This document shows positions 8,616 to 16,997 of a DNA stretch of 64,000 nt, in pieces. The DNA lies in assembly GCA_963663605.2 (NCBI GenBank), contig CAXXVF010000002.1:2728001-2792000 (forward strand). Reading direction: 5' to 3'. Positions within the stretch are counted from its first letter, which is position 1; every line of letters starts with the position of its first letter. The notes below the pieces were generated by a model. That model was not told the DNA's origin and did not search any database. It saw nothing but the letters and a program-made list of their open reading frames with translations. The stretch is from Sporobacter sp963663605 (GTDB taxonomy: Bacteria > Bacillota > Clostridia > Oscillospirales > Oscillospiraceae). A program made the position numbers and the translations under genes.

Positions 8616-10112
8616 TTATTTCAGGTCGATCATTTTTTCCCAGAAGGTGTGCGGTTTGTCGCCAAGCTCCAGCCAGACATGCTTGTGCAGCGTGTACTCG
8701 TCGAAAACGAGCATGGAGTTTTCCTTTGTCCAACCGGACTCCTTGGTGCCGCCCCACGGCGTCTCGGGCACGATCTTCAGATGCTGGTTGACCCAGCAGG
8801 TCCCCAGCTCAAGGTGGTCGATCATTTTGAGCGCCTTTCGGTAATCCCGTGTCCAGATCGAAGCGCACAGACCATAACGGCAGTCGTTGACGCAGTCAAT
8901 GGCCTCTTCAGGCGTTTTGACCTTCATAACGCCGACGACGGGCGCGAAAATCTCTTCCTGCATCATTTCCTGCGTGTTGTCGTAGACCTCGAAAATCGTC
9001 GGCAGGACATACGCGCCGTCTTTCATGACCGGATCCGTCGGGCGCTCGCCGCCCAAGAGGAGTTTGCCGCCCGCTTTTTTAGCCGATTCGATGTAGTGCT
9101 CTGCGGTATCGCGGCAGGCATTGTAAGCCAAAGGTCCCATCATTGTTTCCGGGTCTGTCGGGTCGCCTGTTTTGATCTTGCCGGCGGCTTTGATGAAACG
9201 GCTGATGAATTCATCGTAAATGCCTTCCTGGACATAAAAGCGGCTGGGGGAGCCGCAATTCTGGCCGGAATTGAAAAAGGCGCTGTACGTGGCCGTCTCC
9301 ACGACGTTATCGAGCTCGGCGTCGTCAAGAATAATCATGGCGTTTTTGCCGCCGAGCTCGGAGGCTACGGGCTTGACCTGGCTGCTCGCCAGCTCCATGA
9401 TGCGTTTGCCGACCTGGCTGTCGCCGGTGAAGTTAATCTTGGCCACGTCGCGGTGATTGACGATCGCCTCGCCCACTTCCGTACCGGGGCCTGTGATGAT
9501 GTTGATGACGCCGGCGGGGAAGCCCGCCTCGACGGCGTACTCTGCCATCTTCAGGACCGTCAGCGGTGCGCAGGAGGGTGGTTTTAGAACGACGGTGTTG
9601 CCCGTGATGAGCGCCGGGCCGAGCTTTGAAACGGCCGTGACGAGCGGGAAATTCCACGGTGTGATGAGTCCCACGACGCCGTACGGCTCGCGGAGCGTCA
9701 TGATCCGCGCCAGCGGGTCAGCCATAATCGTGTTTCCGGTGACGCTTCTGCCCATGCCCGCCATCAGGCTGAATTCCTCAACGGCGGCAGGAATGTCAAA
9801 ATTGCGCGTTTTGCTGATTGGCCCGCCGTACTGTGCCGTTTCCATGGGGTACAGCTCGTCGGCGTGCGAGGCAATGATCTCGCCAAGCTTGTACAGAAGC
9901 TTGGCCCGGTCTCCGACATACGTATTTTTCCAGCTGTTTTTTACCCGCTTGGCCGCGGCAACGGCGCGTTCAACGTCCTGGGCGGTGCACTTGGGAACAA
10001 CGGCGACGACTTTGTTGTCGTGCGGGCTTACGACATTCATCGTGCCGCCCTTTAAAGCCCTGCAGAGCTTGCCGTCGATTAGATTATAAAATTCATGATT
10101 AAGAAAATCCAT
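8616..10112 (-). CDS. NAD(P)-dependent aldehyde dehydrogenase (first of three)
   Basis: A 498-residue aldehyde dehydrogenase that oxidises an aldehyde to the carboxylate using NAD(P)+. The cofactor segment ITPWNFPL, the general-base motif ELGGKN and the catalytic-cysteine motif FFNSGQNCG are all present, and length is normal for the superfamily. It is the last gene of the island; its start lies 14 nt after the stop of the preceding aldehyde dehydrogenase. ATG 10112 is chosen, with AGGGG about 10 nt upstream, over an upstream TTG at 10142 that overlaps the neighbour and lacks a ribosome binding site. It is a paralogue of the next two genes but clearly diverged. The aldehyde substrate is unknown. 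Confidence 0.92.
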   Translation of the reverse strand: MDFLNHEFYNLIDGKLCRALKGGTMNVVSPHDNKVVAVVPKCTAQDVERAVAAAKRVKNSWKNTYVGDRAKLLYKLGEIIASHADELYPMETAQYGGPISKTRNFDIPAAVEEFSLMAGMGRSVTGNTIMADPLARIMTLREPYGVVGLITPWNFPLVTAVSKLGPALITGNTVVLKPPSCAPLTVLKMAEYAVEAGFPAGVINIITGPGTEVGEAIVNHRDVAKINFTGDSQVGKRIMELASSQVKPVASELGGKNAMIILDDAELDNVVETATYSAFFNSGQNCGSPSRFYVQEGIYDEFISRFIKAAGKIKTGDPTDPETMMGPLAYNACRDTAEHYIESAKKAGGKLLLGGERPTDPVMKDGAYVLPTIFEVYDNTQEMMQEEIFAPVVGVMKVKTPEEAIDCVNDCRYGLCASIWTRDYRKALKMIDHLELGTCWVNQHLKIVPETPWGGTKESGWTKENSMLVFDEYTLHKHVWLELGDKPHTFWEKMIDLK

Positions 10113-10125
10113 GTGTAACACGCCC

Positions 10126-11562
10126 CTAAACCGTATAGTCAATGGTGACCATCTTGAAATCCGTGAATTCGGCCAGCCCGAGAAGACCGCCTTCTCTGCC
10201 GAGGCCGCTCTCTTTGACGTTTGTGCCCCAGGACTGTTCGTTCGTCAGCGTCTGGCAGTTGATGAAAGCATTACCGACATGAAGGTCTTCCGAGAAAGCC
10301 AGGAGCTTGCGGATGTCGGCTGACCACAGGTGCGCGCAAAGGCCGTACGGGGAGTCGTTGCAGAGGGCAAGAATATCGTCCTTGTCCGTATATTTGATGA
10401 TAACGGCGACAGGCCCGAATACTTCCTCCTTGGCAATCGTCATTTCGTGTTTGACGTCCGAGACGATCGTCGGCATAACAAAGAAGCCGTTTTGATGAAG
10501 GGCGCTCTTCTCCATCTGGTAGTAGAGCGTCGCGCCTTCTTTCAGCGCGCCGGAAATATAATTTTCTACGTTCTTCATATGGGATTTGCTTACGACCGGC
10601 CCCATGAACGTCTCTTTGTCCGCCGGGTCTCCGACTTTTACACTTTTGGCAAACGCAGCCAGCTTTTGGAGGAATTCATCGTATACCTTTTCATGTACAT
10701 AGTAACGGCCCGGGCCGGAGCAGTGCTGACCGCAGTTGTTATACTGCCGGAAACCCAAAACCCGCACTGCTGCGTCTATGTTTGCGTCCGGCATGATGAC
10801 GACGGGATTATTGCCGCCGAGCTCCATGACACACTTTTTGACTGTGCCGCTGGCATAACGCAGGACGTCCTTGCCGGTCTCGCTGCTGCCGGTAAAACCG
10901 ATGAGCTCCACGTCGGGGTGAGAAGCCAGCGCTTCACCGACGCTCCCGCCTGGGCCCGTGACGACGTTGAAAACGCCGTCGGGCAGGCCTGCCTTGGCCA
11001 TGACCTCTGCAAATTTCAAAACGGTCATGGAATTGATGCTCGGCGGCTTAATGACGCACGTGTTGCCAACCGCAATGACGGCGGACATCTTGACAGCGGT
11101 CATGATGATGGGGAAATTCCATGGAATAATGAGCGCCGCGACGCCGAACGGCTCACGTTTGAAATAAGAGATCCCGCCCAATTCCATCGGGATCTGCGTA
11201 CCCATCAGGGCCTGTGCGATAGACGCGTTATAGTCGTACTTTTCCGCCGCGCCCATGACGATGCCGAACGCGTCGCTATATGGCGTACCGTGCTCAAGGG
11301 TTTCGCACATAGCCAGCTCGTGCGCGTTTTCTCGAATGACGTCCGCGACTTTGTTCAGCATGGCCGAACGCTCGGACTGCCTGAGCTTTGACCAGGCCGG
11401 GAACGCCGCACGGGCGGCCTTCACAGCCTTGTCGACATCGCGTTCATCTGCCAGCGGAACCTGTGCCAGATCCTCCGCAGTTGTAGGATTGACGGTGACC
11501 ATACACTTGCCTGATTCGGCATCGACCCACCGGCCGCCGATGTACATTTTATACGCTTGCAT
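10126..11562 (-). CDS. NAD(P)-dependent aldehyde dehydrogenase (second of three)
   Basis: A 478-residue aldehyde dehydrogenase with IIPWNFPI, the base motif ELGGNN and the catalytic cysteine in NNCGQHCSGPGRYY. ATG 11562 is preferred because GGAGG lies 7 nt upstream; the in-frame ATG at 11577 overlaps that ribosome binding site. A 44-bp element shared with the third dehydrogenase lies upstream at 11651-11694, so this gene and the one after it may form their own transcription unit. The N-terminal MYIGGRWVDAESGK and active-site segment resemble the third copy more than the first, suggesting local duplication. Confidence 0.92.
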   Translation of the reverse strand: MQAYKMYIGGRWVDAESGKCMVTVNPTTAEDLAQVPLADERDVDKAVKAARAAFPAWSKLRQSERSAMLNKVADVIRENAHELAMCETLEHGTPYSDAFGIVMGAAEKYDYNASIAQALMGTQIPMELGGISYFKREPFGVAALIIPWNFPIIMTAVKMSAVIAVGNTCVIKPPSINSMTVLKFAEVMAKAGLPDGVFNVVTGPGGSVGEALASHPDVELIGFTGSSETGKDVLRYASGTVKKCVMELGGNNPVVIMPDANIDAAVRVLGFRQYNNCGQHCSGPGRYYVHEKVYDEFLQKLAAFAKSVKVGDPADKETFMGPVVSKSHMKNVENYISGALKEGATLYYQMEKSALHQNGFFVMPTIVSDVKHEMTIAKEEVFGPVAVIIKYTDKDDILALCNDSPYGLCAHLWSADIRKLLAFSEDLHVGNAFINCQTLTNEQSWGTNVKESGLGREGGLLGLAEFTDFKMVTIDYTV

Positions 11563-11650
11563 GATACTTTCCTCCATTACAAATAAATGTTATACGATCA
11601 ACTGATTCAATATTAAAAGAACGGAGGAAATCAGGCTCCATAAGGGCTGC

Positions 11651-11694
11651 TGAAAAAAGGCATCCAAATTTCGTCATATCTTACGAACGGAAAA
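11651..11694 (-). promoter_or_regulatory. 44-bp upstream element, copy A
   Basis: Located 89 bp upstream of the second aldehyde dehydrogenase. It matches positions 13461-13504 at 34 of 44 bases without gaps; the outer TGAAAAAAGG and GGAAAA and the central ATATC / TAC are identical. Such conservation in otherwise unrelated intergenic DNA suggests a regulator binding site or core promoter. Confidence 0.5.
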
Positions 11695-11724
11695 GCTTGC
11701 TAAATATTCCGATTGCTGGACGCG

Positions 11725-11757
11725 AAACGGCCGGCTGCAATTTGCAGCCGGCCGTTT
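11725..11757. terminator. Strong hairpin downstream of the third aldehyde dehydrogenase
   Basis: AAACGGCCGGCTGCA (11725-11739) pairs with TGCAGCCGGCCGTTT (11743-11757) over a 3-nt loop. The long T-run is on the plus-strand side. On the minus strand, where the gene ends at 11771, only TTT follows, so it may terminate incompletely there. Confidence 0.65.
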
Positions 11758-11770
11758 TTTTGTAAACGAA

Positions 11771-13210
11771 TTATTCTTCTCTCAGACAGATGGTGATCAT
11801 TTTTTGTTCGGTGTATTCAAGGACGCCCTGATAGCCGCCTTCTTTTCCACCGACACCGCTCTGCCGTACACCGCCCCAGGGGGCTTCGGCAGCGATGAAG
11901 TTATGCGAGTTGACGGAGAAAGTGCCGACGGTCAGTTTTTTGCCGAGTTTCAGGGCGTGCGCGATGTTTTTCGACCAGATGGAAGCAGTGAGGCCAAAAG
12001 TGTTGTCGTTGGCCTGAGCCATGACGGCGTCCTCGTCGTTCCATTTCGTCATGACGGCAACGGGCCCGAAAATCTCTTCCCTGTAAATCTTCATATCGGG
12101 TGTAACGTCCGTGAAGACAGTCGGCCCGATGAAGTTGGCGTCGTACTTCCTGCCGTCCAGGACGAGCTTCGCGCCTTCGTCTATACCGCTTTGAATATAA
12201 TACATGACCTTGTCATAATGGTCTTTGCTCACAAGCGGGCCCATGTCCGTTTTCGGGTCGGTTGGGTCGCCGACGACAAGCTGTTTTGCGTGTTCAAGGT
12301 ATTTTTCAAGGAAGGCGTCGAAAACGCTCTCATGTATGTAATAGCGTCCCGGCGAGCCGCAGGCCTGGCCGCAGTTGTGGAACTGATGGTGTGCGAGGAT
12401 CTCGATTGCGTGGTCTAAGTTGGCGTCCGGGAAAATGATGGCCGGATTCTTGCCGCCGAGCTCCATGACGAGTTTTTTAAGCGTCGGAGCCGCCGCCTGC
12501 ATGATAGCCACGCCTGTCTCGGTGCTGCCGGTAAATCCGACGCAATCCACGCCGGGGTGCGACGCCATGTATGTGCCGATCGTGCCGCCCGGTCCTGTGA
12601 CGACGTTGACGACACCGTTCGGCAGGCCTTCCACCTCGGCCAGTATCTCGGCGAGTTTGATCGAGGTGATGGCGTTGATGCTGGGTACCTTCAAAACGCA
12701 TGTGTTGCCTGCGGCAATAGACAGGGCTACCTTCTGCGCCATAAGGAAGAGCGGCATGTTCCAGGGGGTAATGAGTGCGCATACGCCGACGGGTACGCGC
12801 TCAAGGGAATACATCCTGTCGTTGTTGGATGGAATGGCATGCCCTTCAAGATGACGGCTGTAGGCTGCGGCCTGCTCGAAATTGCCGGCGGCGCCCATAG
12901 TGGGGCCGATGGCTATATGCTCGGGGAGACCGTGCTCCAAAGCGTCCAGATGCGCAAGCTCCTTGGCGTGCTTCCTGATCTGATCGGCTATGCTGGCCAC
13001 AATCGCGCCGCGCTGCGTCGGGGGCTTTTCCGACCATGCGGGGAAGGCTTTCCTGGCGGCGGCGACGGCTTTGTCGACATCAACTTTGTCGGCAAGTGGG
13101 ACAATGCCCAGCTTCTCGCCGGTTGTGACGTTTACTGTGGAAAATGTTTTGCCAGATTCGGCGTCGACCCACTGCCCGTCGATCCACATTTTCATGTTTC
13201 CATATACCAT
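11771..13210 (-). CDS. NAD(P)-dependent aldehyde dehydrogenase (third of three)
   Basis: A 479-residue aldehyde dehydrogenase with ITPWNMPL, ELGGKN and the catalytic cysteine in FHNCGQACGSPGRYY. ATG 13210 has AGGAGG 9 nt upstream; an in-frame upstream codon at 13255 lacks a ribosome binding site. It lies 400 nt downstream of the glycyl-radical enzyme gene, behind a hairpin and the second copy of the 44-bp element, so it probably has its own promoter. In a glycyl-radical pathway an aldehyde dehydrogenase typically removes an aldehyde or semialdehyde product; which of the three does so cannot be told. Confidence 0.92.
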   Translation of the reverse strand: MVYGNMKMWIDGQWVDAESGKTFSTVNVTTGEKLGIVPLADKVDVDKAVAAARKAFPAWSEKPPTQRGAIVASIADQIRKHAKELAHLDALEHGLPEHIAIGPTMGAAGNFEQAAAYSRHLEGHAIPSNNDRMYSLERVPVGVCALITPWNMPLFLMAQKVALSIAAGNTCVLKVPSINAITSIKLAEILAEVEGLPNGVVNVVTGPGGTIGTYMASHPGVDCVGFTGSTETGVAIMQAAAPTLKKLVMELGGKNPAIIFPDANLDHAIEILAHHQFHNCGQACGSPGRYYIHESVFDAFLEKYLEHAKQLVVGDPTDPKTDMGPLVSKDHYDKVMYYIQSGIDEGAKLVLDGRKYDANFIGPTVFTDVTPDMKIYREEIFGPVAVMTKWNDEDAVMAQANDNTFGLTASIWSKNIAHALKLGKKLTVGTFSVNSHNFIAAEAPWGGVRQSGVGGKEGGYQGVLEYTEQKMITICLREE

Positions 13211-13460
13211 AATAAGTAACCTCCTGAAATAATATGGGCGTTGTTTATTACCCATGAAATAGCAATAAACAACGCACCGTCAGGCAATTGCTTATTAAAT
13301 TTTATCTGTTAATGCGGAATGTGCTGTCGGCTCCTCAGTAAGCCGGAACCGGTCTAGTTGAGCATTTATAACCTTGTGCAGTGCCCCGTCAGGCTGCCGC
13401 CCAAAAAATTTCTTCTTCTATTTTAACCTCTTTTAATAAATATGTAATGATAAAGTTTGA

Positions 13461-13504
13461 TGAAAAAAGGTAGGCGATTTTTGTTATATCCTACAAATGG
13501 AAAA
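13461..13504 (-). promoter_or_regulatory. 44-bp upstream element, copy B
   Basis: Partner of 11651-11694 (34 of 44 identical), placed 251 bp upstream of the third aldehyde dehydrogenase. The remaining gap 13211-13460 holds no convincing gene; a hairpin-rich leader could be transcribed there. Confidence 0.5.
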
Positions 13505-13537
13505 CGTTAAGCTAATACCGGCTAATTACTCATTAGG

Positions 13538-13575
13538 AAAACCCTTTTGCCGGTATAATCCAACAGAAGGGTTTT
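13538..13575. terminator. Terminator-like inverted repeat after the glycyl-radical enzyme gene
   Basis: AAAACCCTT (13538-13546) and AAGGGTTTT (13567-13575) pair around a 20-nt loop. T-rich on both sides, it lies 36 nt beyond the stop codon of the minus-strand enzyme gene. Confidence 0.55.
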
Positions 13576-13610
13576 TCTAAAAGTATACTAATTATCCGCC
13601 CGGGAAAATA

Positions 13611-16127
13611 TTATACCATTTCATGCATGGTGCGCTGGACGATTTCGTCCTGCAGCTCTTTGGGCAGATCAATGAAGTAGGCGCTGTAGCCGCCGACGCG
13701 GACGAGCAGGTTCTTGTGATTTTCCGGACAGGCCTGTGCGTCCAGAAGCTCTTCCATGCTGTGGATATTGAATTGAATGTGCCAGCCGCCTCTCTTCATG
13801 AAGGCTTTTATAAGCCAGGAAAGCTTCTGGAGCTTCTCATCCGTGTTGAGGATGGATTTACTAAACTTCATGTTCATGGCGTAGCCGACGAATTCTTTCG
13901 AGTACGGGCCTTTTGTCGCGGAGTTAATAGCGGCCGTCGGGCCGTTTAAATCCATGCCCGGCATGACGGAGCAGGCTGCGTCGTTAATCGGTGTCCAGGC
14001 GAGCCTTCCGTTGGGCAGCGCACCGATCGTGGCGCCGAGGCCGATGTGGCCGGCGGCTGCGCCGATGAACAGCATCGGCTTTTTGCCGGTGATCGGGTCG
14101 ATCCAGCGCTGCATGATCTCAGGCACCTTCGTGGACAGGGCGTCATAGATATCATCAACGTATTCGTCGTCATTGCCGTATTTCGGAGCGTTCAGGCACA
14201 TCTGGCGCAGGTCATCGTAGCCTTCCCAATTCTTTGAACAGGCATCCAGAAGCTCGGCCAAAGTATATTTATTCTCGTCGAAAACAAGCTTTTTGATGGC
14301 GGCCATGCTGTCGGCCATATCGACGAGGCCGCGGCTTCCGAGCCAGCAGGTCCGGCCTTCGGGATAACGGGCGCCGCCCTCTTTCGGGGCCAGGCCTTCA
14401 GGGATACAATCCTCATACTGCATGGCGACCCGCAGTCCGCTCATCGGGCCGTCCGTGATTTCCGTGCAGAGCGTCAGGACCTTGACCTTATGCAGGATAG
14501 GTACAAAGTATTCCAGCTGTTTATAGTACGCTTCCATCAGCTGTTCGATGCTTGTGAACTTTGAGGCGTCGCCGGAGTGTACGCCGAGTTGTTTCTTTGT
14601 CCTCGGGTCAAAGCCGTCGTTGAGCGCGAGCTCAAACAGCTTTGTCTGGTTGATATTGTGTCCGCCGCCGACGTGTTCCATGCTGTCGAGGTGGTAGCCA
14701 AGGCAGCCGCTGGCATTCCAGTTGCAGGCGTCTTCGATCGGCACGTCCCTGTCAAGATAGCGCTGGGTGCCGAGGATGTCGTTTAGGAATGCCGGGTTTC
14801 CGCCGCCGAAATCTCTGTTGCAGCGCAGCGCGTGCAGGATAAAACCCTGATCCATATCCGGATTGTAACGGACATAAATAGCAGGTTCGGAGAGCTTGAT
14901 CTGCGCCATAGCTTCCAGTACGAGCCAGGAAATCTCATTTGTCAGGTCGTTGCCGTCCTTATCCGTGCCGCACAGCGTGATGTTCGGCAGAAGCGAACCC
15001 GGCGCGGCGCGCTGGCTGCGGGGAATAGTGACAAGGTTTTCGGTTTCTCTGATCTTCAGCCACAGCGCGCCGAGAAGTTCGGCGGCGTCCTGTGCCGTGA
15101 TTTTTCCAGCTTCTTTATCTTTCTTATAGTAAGGATACAGGATCTGATCAAGACGGCCGACGGTGACCTCGGGCCGGTCTGAACTTTCCTTCCAGCAGGC
15201 AAGATGGTATAACCTGAAACACTGAACCGCTTCAAAAAAATCGCGCGGCGGTTCGCCGGGGCAGCGCTCGCAGGCTTCGGCAATGCGGATAAGCTCCGCC
15301 TTGCGTTCGGGGCGTGATTCTCCGGCTGCCATTTCACGCGCTAAATCGGCATGGCGTTTTGCATATTTGATGAAAGCTTCACACTGAATGATACAGGCCT
15401 CCAAGAGCCAGTATTTACGCAGGAACTGTGCGGAACCGTGTGAATGCGCATTATCGCCTTCGGACATCATTCTTTTGCGCTCTTTCTTGCACAGATCAAT
15501 GATGTAATTGAGGCCGTGGTCGATGCACTTGGCGCTGACCTGCGCGCCGCCGCCGCCGTAGGCCGAATAGTTCTGGAACAGGCCTCTGTCCATCTTATAA
15601 CGGACGCCGCGTCCTTCAAAGACGCAGCCTCTGTCAAACATCAGGTCAAACACATCGGCGCCCATGTCAAATTCCAAAGCCGCATTTACGGTGCTGACCT
15701 TGGGCATATGCTCGATCCAGTATTCCGCGTCCTCTTTCAGTGCCTGCAGGTCTTCCGGTGTGATTTTCGTGGATTCGGTATCGCTTGTTTTACGGGCAAA
15801 TTTCCCGGTTTTGCACATTTCAAGGATCTCATGGGGTTTCATGGCGCATAACGTGCCGTTGCCGCGGATAAATTTCGTCAGCGAACCGATGATGAGCTCG
15901 CCGTCCCGGATTAAAATCGGGCATTCCAGCAATCTTTTCTCAAAGGATTTGGCCCATTGTATGTCAACCGGCAGGCCCGCCGTCTCTTTCCATGATTCGG
16001 TGAACAACAGTGTGTCGTCGACATAAACCTGAGGTTCGGCATCTTCCCATTCCTGCTTCAGCTTCTGAAGCCTTGGCGTTAGGACCTGAACGTTTCTGAT
16101 TACTTCGGGATTGACTTTCTCCATCAT
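13611..16127 (-). CDS. Glycyl-radical enzyme of the PFL-like family, reaction unknown
   Basis: An 838-residue glycyl-radical enzyme, the usual family length. The C-terminal RVGGYSAY holds the expected radical glycine (Gly813 from this start). The thiyl-radical cysteine is Cys475 in NWNASGCLGYH. Dehydratases and C-N/C-S lyases of this family (glycerol, propanediol and hydroxyproline dehydratases, choline lyase) carry Cys-Val-Glu-Pro here. This protein has Gly and Tyr in place of Glu and Pro, so ordinary elimination chemistry is doubtful; C-C bond chemistry is possible. No radical-SAM activase, which the family needs, is encoded in the window. Start 16127 has AAAGGCGG 10 nt upstream; the ATG at 16148 has nothing. 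Neighbours are dehydrogenases and a hydrolase, so it likely performs the key step of a catabolic route. Confidence 0.88.
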   Translation of the reverse strand: MMEKVNPEVIRNVQVLTPRLQKLKQEWEDAEPQVYVDDTLLFTESWKETAGLPVDIQWAKSFEKRLLECPILIRDGELIIGSLTKFIRGNGTLCAMKPHEILEMCKTGKFARKTSDTESTKITPEDLQALKEDAEYWIEHMPKVSTVNAALEFDMGADVFDLMFDRGCVFEGRGVRYKMDRGLFQNYSAYGGGGAQVSAKCIDHGLNYIIDLCKKERKRMMSEGDNAHSHGSAQFLRKYWLLEACIIQCEAFIKYAKRHADLAREMAAGESRPERKAELIRIAEACERCPGEPPRDFFEAVQCFRLYHLACWKESSDRPEVTVGRLDQILYPYYKKDKEAGKITAQDAAELLGALWLKIRETENLVTIPRSQRAAPGSLLPNITLCGTDKDGNDLTNEISWLVLEAMAQIKLSEPAIYVRYNPDMDQGFILHALRCNRDFGGGNPAFLNDILGTQRYLDRDVPIEDACNWNASGCLGYHLDSMEHVGGGHNINQTKLFELALNDGFDPRTKKQLGVHSGDASKFTSIEQLMEAYYKQLEYFVPILHKVKVLTLCTEITDGPMSGLRVAMQYEDCIPEGLAPKEGGARYPEGRTCWLGSRGLVDMADSMAAIKKLVFDENKYTLAELLDACSKNWEGYDDLRQMCLNAPKYGNDDEYVDDIYDALSTKVPEIMQRWIDPITGKKPMLFIGAAAGHIGLGATIGALPNGRLAWTPINDAACSVMPGMDLNGPTAAINSATKGPYSKEFVGYAMNMKFSKSILNTDEKLQKLSWLIKAFMKRGGWHIQFNIHSMEELLDAQACPENHKNLLVRVGGYSAYFIDLPKELQDEIVQRTMHEMV

Positions 16128-16163
16128 TGAGAGTATACCGCCTTTCATATCAAACCATAAAGC

Positions 16164-16196
16164 ACGCCGGCTTCGATCTGTCTGTGAAGCCGGCGT
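16164..16196 (-). terminator. Hairpin between hydrolase and glycyl-radical enzyme genes
   Basis: ACGCCGGCTTC (16164-16174) pairs with GAAGCCGGCGT (16186-16196). It sits in the 122-nt gap between two same-strand genes and is followed on the minus strand by only a weak T-tract, so it may attenuate or separate transcripts rather than fully terminate. Confidence 0.5.
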
Positions 16197-16249
16197 ACCA
16201 GTTCCTATTTACACTATTTTTTTATAAGCATAAATACGCGGGACGTGTA

Positions 16250-16996
16250 TCAGTCGTAGTATTCGGGAAAATCCTTTTCCGGCAGGTTGTCGGGATCATG
16301 GGCAAATATCATTTTATACCCGCAGGCCTCAAGGTGCTGAAGCTTCTGGACCGACCGGATCGCCTGCCAGTTGTCGGTGCATGTGCCGGGTAGCAGCGTG
16401 CGCTCCAGGACTTCCTTGATCGGCGCCGCGTCATTGATAAGTACCGTCTTGCCCGTGTTCGGCAGGTTAAGGACGACGGACTGATGCCCTCTTGAATGGC
16501 CCCTCGTGTCTATGAGCACGACGCTGCCGTCCATGAAGATGTCGTAATCCTCGTCGTCGGCCGGCTGTAGGAATTTGTAATTGCGGGTCTTGTCATAGGT
16601 CGGGAAGACGTAACCGCCCTCGCAGGCCTCCGGCCACCAAGCAGCCTTCAATTCCTCTTTGCGTGTGATGAAGGTGGAATTCGGGAAGTCGTTCATATAC
16701 CCGGAGTGATCCAGATGCATGTGACTGATGACGACATAATCGATATCGTCCGGCTTGTAACCGAGTGCGGCGAGCTTGTTGATAATGGTGTCCTGCTCTT
16801 CCATGATGGTGTTGTCATCACGCATTTCGTAAGACTGTCCCGTATCCACAAGTATGCGTCCCTTCGGATGCTCAATCAGGTAAGCGTATATCGGCATGAC
16901 CGTAAGCACGCCCGCGTCCTTGCAGCGGGCCGCCACGAAACCTCTCGGAAGCTTGAATGAACCGACCTTAATACAGTAAAGCTTCATACCGTCCAT
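16250..16996 (-). CDS. Metallo-beta-lactamase-fold hydrolase (lactonase-like)
   Basis: A 248-residue metallo-hydrolase. The dinuclear metal motif is SHMHLDHSG; further ligands are in DTRGHSRGHQS and the late FAHDP. The pattern YLIEHPKGRILVDTG followed by a Tyr-containing insert and the overall length match the N-acyl-homoserine-lactonase-like branch. In this setting it more likely opens a lactone or hydrolyses an ester or thioester intermediate of the catabolic pathway than quenches quorum signals. ATG 16996 begins just after the stop of the upstream alcohol dehydrogenase, suggesting translational coupling; an ATG at 16987 is an equally good start. Confidence 0.82.
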   Translation of the reverse strand: MDGMKLYCIKVGSFKLPRGFVAARCKDAGVLTVMPIYAYLIEHPKGRILVDTGQSYEMRDDNTIMEEQDTIINKLAALGYKPDDIDYVVISHMHLDHSGYMNDFPNSTFITRKEELKAAWWPEACEGGYVFPTYDKTRNYKFLQPADDEDYDIFMDGSVVLIDTRGHSRGHQSVVLNLPNTGKTVLINDAAPIKEVLERTLLPGTCTDNWQAIRSVQKLQHLEACGYKMIFAHDPDNLPEKDFPEYYD

Positions 16997-16997
16997 A

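Noticed and set aside
8526..9587. Long plus-strand open frame opposite the first aldehyde dehydrogenase
   Set aside because: Antisense shadow of a well-supported gene; no ribosome binding site and no recognisable domain. The same holds for 10330-11391 and, on the other strand, 2010-3143 opposite copA.
16250..16996. Quorum-quenching acyl-homoserine lactonase
   Set aside because: The fold matches, but operon context points to a catabolic intermediate; acyl-homoserine lactones are not the expected signal of this group.
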